DNA of 32,857 nt from Verrucomicrobiota bacterium (lineage in GTDB: Bacteria; Verrucomicrobiota; Verrucomicrobiia; Limisphaerales; JADLHS01), in assembly GCA_008933055.1 (NCBI GenBank), contig WBXK01000008.1:1-32857 (forward strand), written 5' to 3'. The notes under the pieces are model-generated. The model saw nothing but the letters and a program-made list of their open reading frames with translations. It was not told the DNA's origin and searched no databases. Positions 1-9,200 of the stretch are shown one piece after another; the first letter of the stretch is position 1; every line of letters begins with the position of its first letter. The translations under genes were made by a program, and so were the position numbers.

Positions 1-47
1 ACAAACAAATTCCAAACAATTCAGTCAAACTAAAGAAGACAAAGTTT

Positions 48-896
48 ATGAAACAGATTAAACAAGTATTCCTCGCGGTGGCGGTGGCAGTTGGATTCGG
101 CCGCGCTGTCCACGCAGACATCACGGTCAAAGGTTCGGACACGATGGTCATTCTTGCGCAGAAATGGGCGGAGACTTACATGGGTCAGAAACCTGGCGTG
201 AAGATTCAGGTCACTGGCGGCGGCACGGGTACGGGCTTCGCCGCGTTACAGAACAAGACAACTGAGCTGTGCAATGCCTCGCGCAAGATTAAGTCCGCAG
301 AAATCGCCAAGTGCCTCGAAGCCTTCGGCAAGCGCCCCACGGAATACAAGGTCGCTCTCGACGGTTTGTCGGTTTATGTCGCTGAGGAAAATGCAGTCAA
401 AGAACTCACTCTCGAACAACTGGAATTGATCTTCACCGGCAAGATCAAGAATTGGAAGCAAGTTGGCGGCAACGATGCTCCGATCACGGTTTACAGTCGC
501 GAGAACAGCTCTGGCACGTATGAGTTCTTCAAAGAACATGTTCTCAAAGGCAAAGACTTTGCGGCGAGCGCGCAGACGATGCCTGGCACTGCGGCTGTGT
601 TGCAGGCTGTGGCCAAAGACAAAAACGGTATCGGCTATGGCGGCGCGGCTTACGGTGCTGGTGCAAAACATGTCGCGGTCAAGAAAGATGACGCATCGAA
701 GGCGATTGAACCTACGGAAGAAAACGTCGTCAGCGGTGCATATCCGATATGGCGTCACCTGTTCATCTACGTCAACCCCGCGCTCGATAAGGGGGACATC
801 GCTGCTTACCTAAGTTGGATACGCAGCGATGCAGGACAGAAAGTCGTGAAGGAAGTGGGTTATTTCCCGCTGCCGGGTCAATTGCGTGAAAAATAG
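48..896 (+). CDS. pstS: Phosphate ABC transporter substrate-binding protein PstS
   Basis: 282-aa ORF with signal peptide; ITVKGSDTMVILAQKWAE and GGGTGTGFAAL motifs; first gene of a pst cluster; ends with TAG. Confidence 0.95.
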   Translation: MKQIKQVFLAVAVAVGFGRAVHADITVKGSDTMVILAQKWAETYMGQKPGVKIQVTGGGTGTGFAALQNKTTELCNASRKIKSAEIAKCLEAFGKRPTEYKVALDGLSVYVAEENAVKELTLEQLELIFTGKIKNWKQVGGNDAPITVYSRENSSGTYEFFKEHVLKGKDFAASAQTMPGTAAVLQAVAKDKNGIGYGGAAYGAGAKHVAVKKDDASKAIEPTEENVVSGAYPIWRHLFIYVNPALDKGDIAAYLSWIRSDAGQKVVKEVGYFPLPGQLREK

Positions 897-995
897 GTGA
901 CGATCGCACTGAACGATTGATTCTCAGTTCCGCTTGAGCAAACATCGGGGCGGCGTCGGACATGGATTCCGGCCCGCCCCGTTTAACCATTACCG

Positions 996-2183
996 ATGCC
1001 GCAGCAACAACATCAAGGCAAACTAACATCCGGTTGGATGGGTATTCATCGTGGCCACAAGGCGCGACCGCTCGAATGGCTCGCGGAAAAATTCATTTTC
1101 CTCGTTTCCCTTTCGACGATCCTGATGGTGTTCTTGATCTTCGTTTTTGTCGCCCGTGAGGCATTGCCAATCTTTCTAGGCAAGGAGAACAGCGCCTTGA
1201 TCAAGCCTGTCATCCCGCCAGCAGACATTGATAAGCTCAAGTCGGAAGAGCTTCGTGCTTACCTCAATTTGACGGAGAAACAGTTTCAAAAAATGGATCG
1301 AGAAACTAAAGTCGACTTGATGTTAGTGAAGCAGGAAGCGCAGAGTGAAATCCCAGAACGTTTGCTGAATGATCCTGACGCCAAGCTGAACACCACCGAG
1401 TGGGGCGCCATGCTCAAGCCGCGCCAATGGGCGAGCTATAATAAACCCGAATACATCTGGCAACCTATCGGACAGATTCACAAGTATAACATCATCCCGC
1501 TCTTCGTCGGTAGTTTGAAGATCACAATTATCGGGTTGCTATTCGCGGTGCCGCTCGCGGTGGGTGCGGCCATTTATATCTCGCAACTTGCCCGGCCTCG
1601 CGTGCGCGAAGTGGTGAAGCCCGTCATCGAAATGCTCTCGGGCATTCCGTCGGTTGTCGTCGGATTTTTCGCGTTGCTGATTATGGCTACGGTGATGCAA
1701 AAAGTTTTCGGCTACGAAACACGGCTCAACGCATTCGTCGCAGGGGTGGCGCTTAGTTTTTCGGTGATTCCACTCGTGTTCTCCATCGCGGAAGATGCCC
1801 TCACAAGCGTGCCGCGCAGTTACACGCAAGGCGCGCTTGCACTCGGAGCATCACGCTGGCAAACAGCATGGCAAATCGTTTTGCCCGCAGCGACTCCGGG
1901 AGTGTTTGCGGCAGTCGTGCTGGGCTTTGGTCGCGCCATCGGTGAGACGATGATCGTGTTGATGGTCTGTTCGGCGAGCGTGATGTCGTGGAGCATTTTT
2001 GATTCGGCGCGCAGTATCACGACGACGATTGCGGCAGAAATGGCGGAAGCCGTTGCGGGCGGACATCACTACAGGATTTTGTTCATGCTCGGAGCGATCT
2101 TGTTCGCAGTGACATTTGTCTCGAACATGCTCGGCGAACTGGTGATCCATCGCTTGAAACACAAAATGGAGGGCAAGCGATGA
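996..2183 (+). CDS. pstC: Phosphate ABC transporter permease PstC
   Basis: 395-aa permease; EMLSGIPSVVVGFFAL and GASRWQTAWQIVLPAATPGVFAAVVLGFGRAIGETM motifs; stop overlaps the pstA start (ATGA). Confidence 0.95.
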   Translation: MPQQQHQGKLTSGWMGIHRGHKARPLEWLAEKFIFLVSLSTILMVFLIFVFVAREALPIFLGKENSALIKPVIPPADIDKLKSEELRAYLNLTEKQFQKMDRETKVDLMLVKQEAQSEIPERLLNDPDAKLNTTEWGAMLKPRQWASYNKPEYIWQPIGQIHKYNIIPLFVGSLKITIIGLLFAVPLAVGAAIYISQLARPRVREVVKPVIEMLSGIPSVVVGFFALLIMATVMQKVFGYETRLNAFVAGVALSFSVIPLVFSIAEDALTSVPRSYTQGALALGASRWQTAWQIVLPAATPGVFAAVVLGFGRAIGETMIVLMVCSASVMSWSIFDSARSITTTIAAEMAEAVAGGHHYRILFMLGAILFAVTFVSNMLGELVIHRLKHKMEGKR

Positions 2184-3118
2184 CGGAAATTCAAAATTTC
2201 AAAACCCGAAAGTTTGACTTTGCCTCGTTCTTTTTTAGCGGATTGACGGGTTTTTCGACCTTGCTCATTCTTGCGATTCTGGCTGTCATCCTCGGTAATA
2301 TCATCATCAATGGCTGGCCAAACTTGACCTGGCATTTCGTCAGTACGATTCCTAAGAAAGATTTCTTTGATCCGGCCACGACGGGCGTATTGCCGATGAT
2401 CATCGGCACTACCATTCGGGTGTTTATGATGACCATTTTTGTCCTGCCCATCGGTGTCATCACAGCGATTTATCTTACTGAATACGCCCCGAGCGGATCG
2501 TGGCTCACTCGGATCATCCGTGCAGCCGTCAATAATCTCGCGGGTGTGCCATCTATTGTGTTCGGTTTGTTCGGGCTTGGTTTCTTCATCAATTTCATCG
2601 GTCGCAACATGGACCAGTTGATGCACAATCCCGGGCCGGTCTGGGGACAACCCGCCGTGCTGTGGGCGTCGCTGACTTTGGCGGTGATGACGATGCCTGT
2701 AGTGATCGTCGCCACGGAAGAATCGCTCAAAGCCATTCCGATGGGATTGCGCGAGGCGAGTCTTGCAATTGGTGCTACGAAGTTGGAAACCATCATCCGA
2801 ATCGTATTGCCGCAAGCGTTGCCGGGTATCATGACCGGCGGAATCCTGGCGGTGAGCCGTGCTGCGGGCGAAGTCGCGCCAATCCTGTTTACCGGCGTGG
2901 CGTATTACATGGCGTCGCTGCCGGGAAAATTAAGCGATCAATTCATGGATCTCGGTTATCACGTCTTCGTGTTGTCCACACAATCGCCTGACATCGAGAA
3001 GACGCGCCCGATCCTTTACGCCACGGTGCTGGTGTTGCTACTACTCACGTTTGCGCTCAACTTTGTTGCGGTTTTGATCCGCGCGCGGGTCCGCAAAAAA
3101 CTCCGGGCGCTGGGTTGA
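2180..3118 (+). CDS. pstA: Phosphate ABC transporter permease PstA
   Basis: 312-aa permease; NNLAGVPSIVFGLFGLGFF and GATKLETIIRIVLPQALPGIMTGGILAVSRAAGEVAPI motifs. Confidence 0.95.
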   Translation: MTEIQNFKTRKFDFASFFFSGLTGFSTLLILAILAVILGNIIINGWPNLTWHFVSTIPKKDFFDPATTGVLPMIIGTTIRVFMMTIFVLPIGVITAIYLTEYAPSGSWLTRIIRAAVNNLAGVPSIVFGLFGLGFFINFIGRNMDQLMHNPGPVWGQPAVLWASLTLAVMTMPVVIVATEESLKAIPMGLREASLAIGATKLETIIRIVLPQALPGIMTGGILAVSRAAGEVAPILFTGVAYYMASLPGKLSDQFMDLGYHVFVLSTQSPDIEKTRPILYATVLVLLLLTFALNFVAVLIRARVRKKLRALG

Positions 3119-3127
3119 TTTAATTGT

Positions 3128-3946
3128 ATGGCTGAAACTGTTTTACCTAAACTAGAGGTGACGCCCCAGAATCCGCTGGTTGTGGGGGCGGGGGCGTCGC
3201 TGATCGAAATCTCCAACCTGTCTCTGTTCTATGGGAAGTCGAGGGCACTAAAGGATGTTTCGCTCAAAATCCGCGAGCGCGTGGTCACAGCGTTCATTGG
3301 ACCTTCGGGTTGCGGCAAATCCACTTTGCTTCGTTGTCTCAACCGCATGAATGATTTGATTGACGGCGTGCGCATCGAAGGTTCGGCGAAGATCGGCGGG
3401 CACGACATCTATGCGCCGGACGTGGACGTGATTGAGTTGCGTAAACGGGTGGGCATGGTGTTTCAGAAATCCAATCCTTTCCCGAAATCAATCTATGACA
3501 ACGTGGCTTACGGACTTAAGCTGCAAGGTGTGACATCTAAGGGCGAACTCGACACCGCCGTGGAGCAGAGCCTTATCGGAGCAGCGTTGTGGGATGAGGT
3601 CAAGGACCGGTTGCAGAGCAGCGCGCTTGGATTGTCCGGAGGCCAGCAGCAGAGGTTGTGCATCGCGCGCGCCATCGCCGTAAAGCCGGAAATCATTCTC
3701 ATGGACGAACCGGCTAGCGCATTGGATCCAATCGCCACGTCTCGAGTGGAAGATTTGATTCTTGAACTCAGGAAGGATTTTACCATCGTTATCGTTACGC
3801 ATAACATGCAGCAAGCCACCCGCATCTCGGACGAGACGGCCTTTTTTTATATGGGCGAACTCATTGAGTCCGGTCCGACACAGAAGATATTTACAATGCC
3901 CAAGCAGAAGCGCACAGAGGACTATGTGACGGGACGGTTTGGTTGA
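3128..3946 (+). CDS. pstB: Phosphate ABC transporter ATP-binding protein PstB
   Basis: Walker [10 protein letters not shown], signature [16 protein letters not shown], Walker [24 protein letters not shown] PstB hallmark. Confidence 0.97.
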   Translation: MAETVLPKLEVTPQNPLVVGAGASLIEISNLSLFYGKSRALKDVSLKIRERVVTAFIGPSGCGKSTLLRCLNRMNDLIDGVRIEGSAKIGGHDIYAPDVDVIELRKRVGMVFQKSNPFPKSIYDNVAYGLKLQGVTSKGELDTAVEQSLIGAALWDEVKDRLQSSALGLSGGQQQRLCIARAIAVKPEIILMDEPASALDPIATSRVEDLILELRKDFTIVIVTHNMQQATRISDETAFFYMGELIESGPTQKIFTMPKQKRTEDYVTGRFG

Positions 3947-3974
3947 TTTATTTTCTGAACTTTTGAAATGAACT

Positions 3975-4631
3975 ATGGACAGACACTTTGATCACGAATT
4001 GGCGGAGCTAAAACAAAAGCTGCTGACGATGGCGAGTCACGCCGAGAAGTCCGTGAGCGACGCAGTCAACGCGCTTGTCAATCGTGACCTCGACCTCGCG
4101 CTGGCGGTGAACGCAAACGACGAGGTGCTGGATCGATTCGAGTTGGACGTGGACGAGATGGCCATCAATCTCCTCGCCAAAGCGCCGCTGGCCAGCGAAC
4201 TTCGGATGGTCACCATGGCTATGAAGTTGTCGCAAAATCTTGAACGCGTCGGTGACGAAGCGACCAAGATCGCCAAACGCGCTCGTGATCTGAGCAAAGA
4301 GCCACCTTTAAAACTCAATCTTGAATTGGCGAAACTTTCCTTGCTCGTCCTTGGGTTGCTGAAATCTGCGTTGGATTCTTTTGTGCAGAAAGATTCTGCC
4401 GCAGCGCGCGCCGTGATTCCGCGGGACAAGGAGATCAATGCGTTGCATAAACAGATTCAGGGTCAGATCATCGACCATATGAAACTAAGCCCTGACAACA
4501 TTCAGCGCAGTTTGCATCTGCTCGTGGCGGTAAAAAGTCTGGAACGGATCGGTGACCATGCCACGAACATCGCCGAGGAAGTTGTCTATCTCTGCGAAGC
4601 GCAGGACATTCGGCACGCAGACAAAGGCTGA
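3975..4631 (+). CDS. phoU: Phosphate signaling complex protein PhoU
   Basis: 218 aa, two PhoU repeats (NLERVGDEATKIAKRA and LERIGDHATNIAEEVVYL); last gene of the pst operon. Confidence 0.95.
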   Translation: MDRHFDHELAELKQKLLTMASHAEKSVSDAVNALVNRDLDLALAVNANDEVLDRFELDVDEMAINLLAKAPLASELRMVTMAMKLSQNLERVGDEATKIAKRARDLSKEPPLKLNLELAKLSLLVLGLLKSALDSFVQKDSAAARAVIPRDKEINALHKQIQGQIIDHMKLSPDNIQRSLHLLVAVKSLERIGDHATNIAEEVVYLCEAQDIRHADKG

Positions 4632-4645
4632 CGCTCGCCTTGTCT
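4619..4645. terminator. Possible bidirectional stem-loop between convergent phoU and HTTM-like gene
   Basis: AGACAAAGGC...GCCTTGTCT stem with one bulge, spanning the gap between two convergent stop codons; no clear U-tract. Confidence 0.3.
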
Positions 4646-5397
4646 CAGTTAAAATAGAGGACCGCCGGATAAGTCGCGGCCCACGCCCACATAAATCGGT
4701 TCAAGCCGAGAATGGCTGCGTTCGCAATGTGAAAGAACATTCCTGCCGAGAGCATCGCAAGCTTTCCATCCCATGGCAGCAGCAGCACGGCTGGGAACCC
4801 AATTTCAAACAGAATGACGCCCCAAGATGCCGCCACGCACAACGCTTGGGAGGTCGCAAGACTTCGCGCTGGGGCAAGTAGTACGTAAGGGCCGTTCGAT
4901 CGCAGCAGGGTTTGAAGTGCGATGCCAGTTAGCCAGTTGTTGTTTCTCAACTTGGCAAGCCCAGCGAGGAAATAGGACAACACGCTTTGCGCTGCGATCC
5001 AGCCTAGTCCAATCCTAGTGAGGATTGGATTTACCACGCCGAACGAAGCGATGAGCAAGCCGACCAAGGCTTGGAACATCATGCTGTCGCTCCCGCCGCC
5101 GAGCGGCCCGTCGAAGCGTAGCACCAGTCCCCCAGTTGAAATGATTAGTGCCATGTAAAAGACCGGCTCGATGACAGATAGGGTCTGGCTAAGTCCTCCA
5201 ATCAGCGGTATGGATAGCAGCAGCCGGACGAGCATTTTAGCCGTGAGCCACTGAACAGTGTAGGAATAGGGACGATTCCCCATGCATAGCAGCGCGTGTC
5301 CTGAACGCGTGGCGAGGACTTCAATCGCCTGAAGCAGGATTCCGGCACCGAGCAGGATTTGGATGGCGCGAATGGCGATGGCGGGTTCAAGCGTCAT
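4645..5397 (-). CDS. HTTM-domain-like (vitamin K-dependent gamma-carboxylase-like) integral membrane protein
   Basis: 250 aa, multispanning; QSVLSYFLAGLAKLRNNNWLTG ... FEIGFPAVLLLPWDG ... FHIANAAILGLNRFMWAWAATYPAVLYF resembles HTTM proteins. Confidence 0.55.
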   Translation of the reverse strand: MTLEPAIAIRAIQILLGAGILLQAIEVLATRSGHALLCMGNRPYSYTVQWLTAKMLVRLLLSIPLIGGLSQTLSVIEPVFYMALIISTGGLVLRFDGPLGGGSDSMMFQALVGLLIASFGVVNPILTRIGLGWIAAQSVLSYFLAGLAKLRNNNWLTGIALQTLLRSNGPYVLLAPARSLATSQALCVAASWGVILFEIGFPAVLLLPWDGKLAMLSAGMFFHIANAAILGLNRFMWAWAATYPAVLYFN

Positions 5398-5834
5398 AGG
5401 ATTTCTTTTCGGGCGGGATAACGGCTTGATACAAAGAGTTCTGCGTCCAGCTCGCTAGGGTTCGTCGACACAAGTCGGAATTGAAATTCATCGCCGGCCT
5501 GAGCAGCGCCAATGCGCCGGCGAAGGATTCTAACAAGACTATCGTGCAGCGCGCCCTGTTCGAAATGTTTTACCCCCTCCGCACTCGATACCGCAATTTC
5601 TTGCGCCGCGCGATCTATGAAGGTGTTTTCTAGTAACTCAAGATTGCCACGCGAATTAAAGAATAGCCGGCCAATGCTGCGAGTGGAATGATCTTCGCGA
5701 ATCGGCTGCCAGTCGGATTCGTGGCCAGCGCGGATGGTTCGTTCGTCCAATCGATGCGAGGTGGAGAAGTCATTAAAGAAATTCCACGACGGCAGAAATA
5801 GCTTGAGGATGTTCAGCAATGCCGTGGTGATCAT
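5394..5834 (-). CDS. Hypothetical protein translationally coupled to HTTM-like protein
   Basis: 146-aa ORF whose TGA overlaps the ATG of the downstream gene (ATGA); LFLPSWNFFNDFS N-terminus. Confidence 0.6.
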   Translation of the reverse strand: MITTALLNILKLFLPSWNFFNDFSTSHRLDERTIRAGHESDWQPIREDHSTRSIGRLFFNSRGNLELLENTFIDRAAQEIAVSSAEGVKHFEQGALHDSLVRILRRRIGAAQAGDEFQFRLVSTNPSELDAELFVSSRYPARKEIL

Positions 5835-6157
5835 TCGTCAGTAGGGTTCTGTTATAGCCAGAATTTTATCTTTAAGTGTTTACACCAATATCTCCGGGCG
5901 CAAACACCACGCGCGGAGCGGCGCTCAACGCGACGACGATGGTAAACGTTTATGCACGCGCAATAGAGCGCGTTTCCTAAACTAAGGTCAGCGCGGCGAC
6001 CAATGCAACAATGGATTTAATAATGGCTCGCATGGTTTTTCGGATAGTCTTGGGGAATCTGATTTGGAATGAGATCGCAAACTTCTGCCAACAGGAATGC
6101 AATGAGACGTTTTCTTCTCGGAACATTTTGCGAAAAGGGAAAGCCGCCGTTGGGCGA

Positions 6158-6183
6158 CAGCCGTGAGATTTTGCGCACGGCTG
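6158..6183. terminator. Stem-loop downstream of the DUF2723 gene
   Basis: Perfect 8-bp stem CAGCCGTG/CACGGCTG with a 10-nt loop, about 35 bp past the stop codon; no U-tract. Confidence 0.3.
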
Positions 6184-6216
6184 CCGGGTGAGGGCCGCGT
6201 TTATTAATGACAGACC

Positions 6217-9200
6217 TTACTGCGAAATGAGCTTCTGGAATTCCGGCATCGCGCGGAGTGGGGCGATATAGGGATCGTTTTTGGCGAATGCGGTGATATC
6301 TTTGGCGGCAGGGTTTGTAGCCCGGCGCGCATCGCTGAGTTTAATGGCGTTGGAGACGGCAAGCAATCCGTCCGCGTATTTAAGGGTGGTGGTGCGGATG
6401 GCGGCGAGATCATACCAAGCCTCTGGACTGCTTGGTTGCAGCTGGGTGATGCGCGTGAGTCCAGTCTCGACCTTGGGAAAATTATTCAACTGTTTGTAGA
6501 TGTCTATTATGTTCGCGAGCATCTGCAGATCAACTTTGGGGTTGGTGATGATGCGATCCATGACAGCGTAGCCTTGCTCGAACTGTTGCGATTGCAGGTG
6601 ATAGATCCCGAGGTTGAAAGCAGCTGACAGATTCTCTGGGTTCTTGCGGACATCTTCCTCGAGCTTTTGCAGGCTGCCGAATTGTCCCATCTGTTTTTTA
6701 TAGCTTTCAAGGTTGCCGATCAGTCCAGCGATCTGTCCATTGTAGGGATCAAGTTTTTGCGCGGTCTGGGCGATGAGCATTGCGTCATCAAGTCGTGGCG
6801 CGATGCCTGAGGGTGGCTGAATTAGCAACTGCACGTAGCGGAACAATGCTTCCGGGCTGTAAGGGCAGAAGGCAAATGCCTGGCGGAATGTGAAGTCGGC
6901 TTCCTTGTACAGTCGTAGTTTCTCGGCAGGTGTCTTGGGAGCAAATTCCGGCGGGCAGCTTGGACTCAGACGCCACGCATACACGCCGCCGATGGAGCTT
7001 CGCAGTTTGGAGAATGCTTTTTGGCCATTATCATCGCGGGCAAATTTCTTCTGGCCGTCCGTTAAACCACCCCAGTTGTGGCGCAGATAAACTTTCTCCA
7101 CAAACGAAACGATTTCTTTGACCTGCGTGTCGTAGTTGATCCAATTGCCGATAAGCCGTTCAGAGAATTGTGACCAGAACTCATGATCGCGTTCGTAGAT
7201 GTCTTCCGTGAAGGTCGTCAACGGCTTGCGGTTGATCTTCATGATGACGCCAAACGGAGTCAGATGCGGATACATCCATTCGAGCGGGAAGCTTTCCTCG
7301 ACGAAGAACTCATTGTTCGGGTTCTTGTCGAACATGACTTTGGTGAGCAAGCCGTTGATGGCCATGACGGCGACCTGACCGGAGACTTGTACTCGGTTAT
7401 CAATGATCTTTACATCTTCGCCAGGGCGGAGTTGGTTGCGCTGTAGGCGAGCTTGCGCGTCCGCGAGATACTCTTGGAAGCACACTTGGGAATCCTGCGG
7501 CGAGGCGATCTGCATCTCGCGGTCGGGATAAACGCCGCCCTTGCTTATGGCGATTTCTTTGGGGAATGCGCCTTCGATGATCTGGCGGTTTAGCCGAATG
7601 CGCGTCGAGCTCGTCGGGGTTTCGAGGATGAACGCCGCAAGCTCCGGCGTAACGTTTACGCCAGCTTCGGTCAACTTCTGCTGAACGGCCTTGGCTTGTT
7701 TTTCGAGATCAGCTTGGATGCGGTCGAGCCTTTGCTTAACGATGTTTTCCTGCGAGACAAGCCGCTGCATGGCGAGAGGGCCGAGTTGGCCGCTGCGTTG
7801 TTTTTCATCATAGTAGGCTTCGAGTTCAAACGTTGTCTTCCAACGCGCGGCGACGTTCGTCGCCATGGCTTTGTCGTCGTAAAGACCTTTCTCAAGGATG
7901 CGATTGAGGTCTTTGACCAGAGCGCGTTTTAACGCAGATTCATTGCCGCCGGAGAGGAGCGTGCGTGTCTCGGCCGAGAGTTCCCCGGCGAGTTGTTTCG
8001 CCAATCCGCTTGACCCATCAAGCAATTTTCCCGCAAACGTTTTCACGTCGAGGAAGTCTGCATCCGTGAAGAATGAACTTCCGGCGCGACGGTCTTTCTC
8101 GATGGATTCACCGACGCCGGTGAAGAACTTATCAAGTGGTCGCATCATGTCCGCGAACCCGGCGAGTTTGTTCTTAACTGGGCCTCGAACGTCATCTTCC
8201 TTACCAAAGTTCTCACCCATCTTGAGAACTGCACCCTCGAAGAACGGAGTGTCGAGACCTCGAATCTTTTGTGCGCTACGGTTGTAGTGGGCGCGGATGT
8301 AATTGAGATATGTGCCGTCGGCTAGCGCGTTTTGGGTAATGATATAAACATCGCGGCGATCAAACTTGGGATCGCGCGGTTTGCATTCCGGCGGAATGAA
8401 GCTCTCGCAGAAGATTGTGTAAGTCGGACAAAAACGTCCGGGATCGGTGCCTCCGTAGAGGATGGCGTCGCGCGTCATCTCTGGATAGATCGGCTTGCCG
8501 TCCTTGTTGTTGAACGGTGGGGAGAACATGTCGTGACCAAACCAGTAGCCGAAGAGATGGCCTCGTTGTTCGTTGTCGGCCCAGTGTGCCATGTACGATT
8601 GCAACGGGACAGTGGCAAAGATTGCTAGCGTGATCACGAGCGGGGCGCGAGTGCGCCAAAGGAGCAAGGCGATCAAAAATACTACGGTGAGTCCTAGTAA
8701 CAGCAAGTTCGCTAGGACAGGCATGGCGAATTGCCCGGGTTCAAATGATACGAGCAGCGTGCTGAAGAAGTGGCCGATGCCGCCGATGCCGTATTTGTCA
8801 CCCATGAGAATGATCAGCGTCATGAAGAACGAGATCGCCATCACTGTGCCGCCGATGAAGCGAAACACTTTGCGGTCGCTCGGCGCGTCGTTGCGATTGG
8901 ATAAGTAAACGCATATGGCAGCGATGAGGACAGAAATAAGCTTAGCGAATCCGATCATGGCCGGACCGTCCGTGCCGATCTCGGCGTTGGCGGGGATCAT
9001 GATGGAGAGTTTTTCTAACAGGCCGAGTTTGAGTTGTGCTTTGTCAAGTGGCACGGCGCTGAAGAGGACGACGGTGATCAGTAGGCAAATCAGACCAATG
9101 CCCGTGAAAGCGAGGGCAGGTTTGAAGCTGCTTTTGGAAGATTCGGACATGCGCATCAGTTGCAGCGTAGCGAGGACAAGGCTTGTGGCAGTCAATCCGA

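Noticed and set aside
2069-2815. 248-aa minus-strand ORF across pstC/pstA
   Set aside because: Low-complexity Asp/His/Arg-rich translation, antisense to well-recognised permeases.
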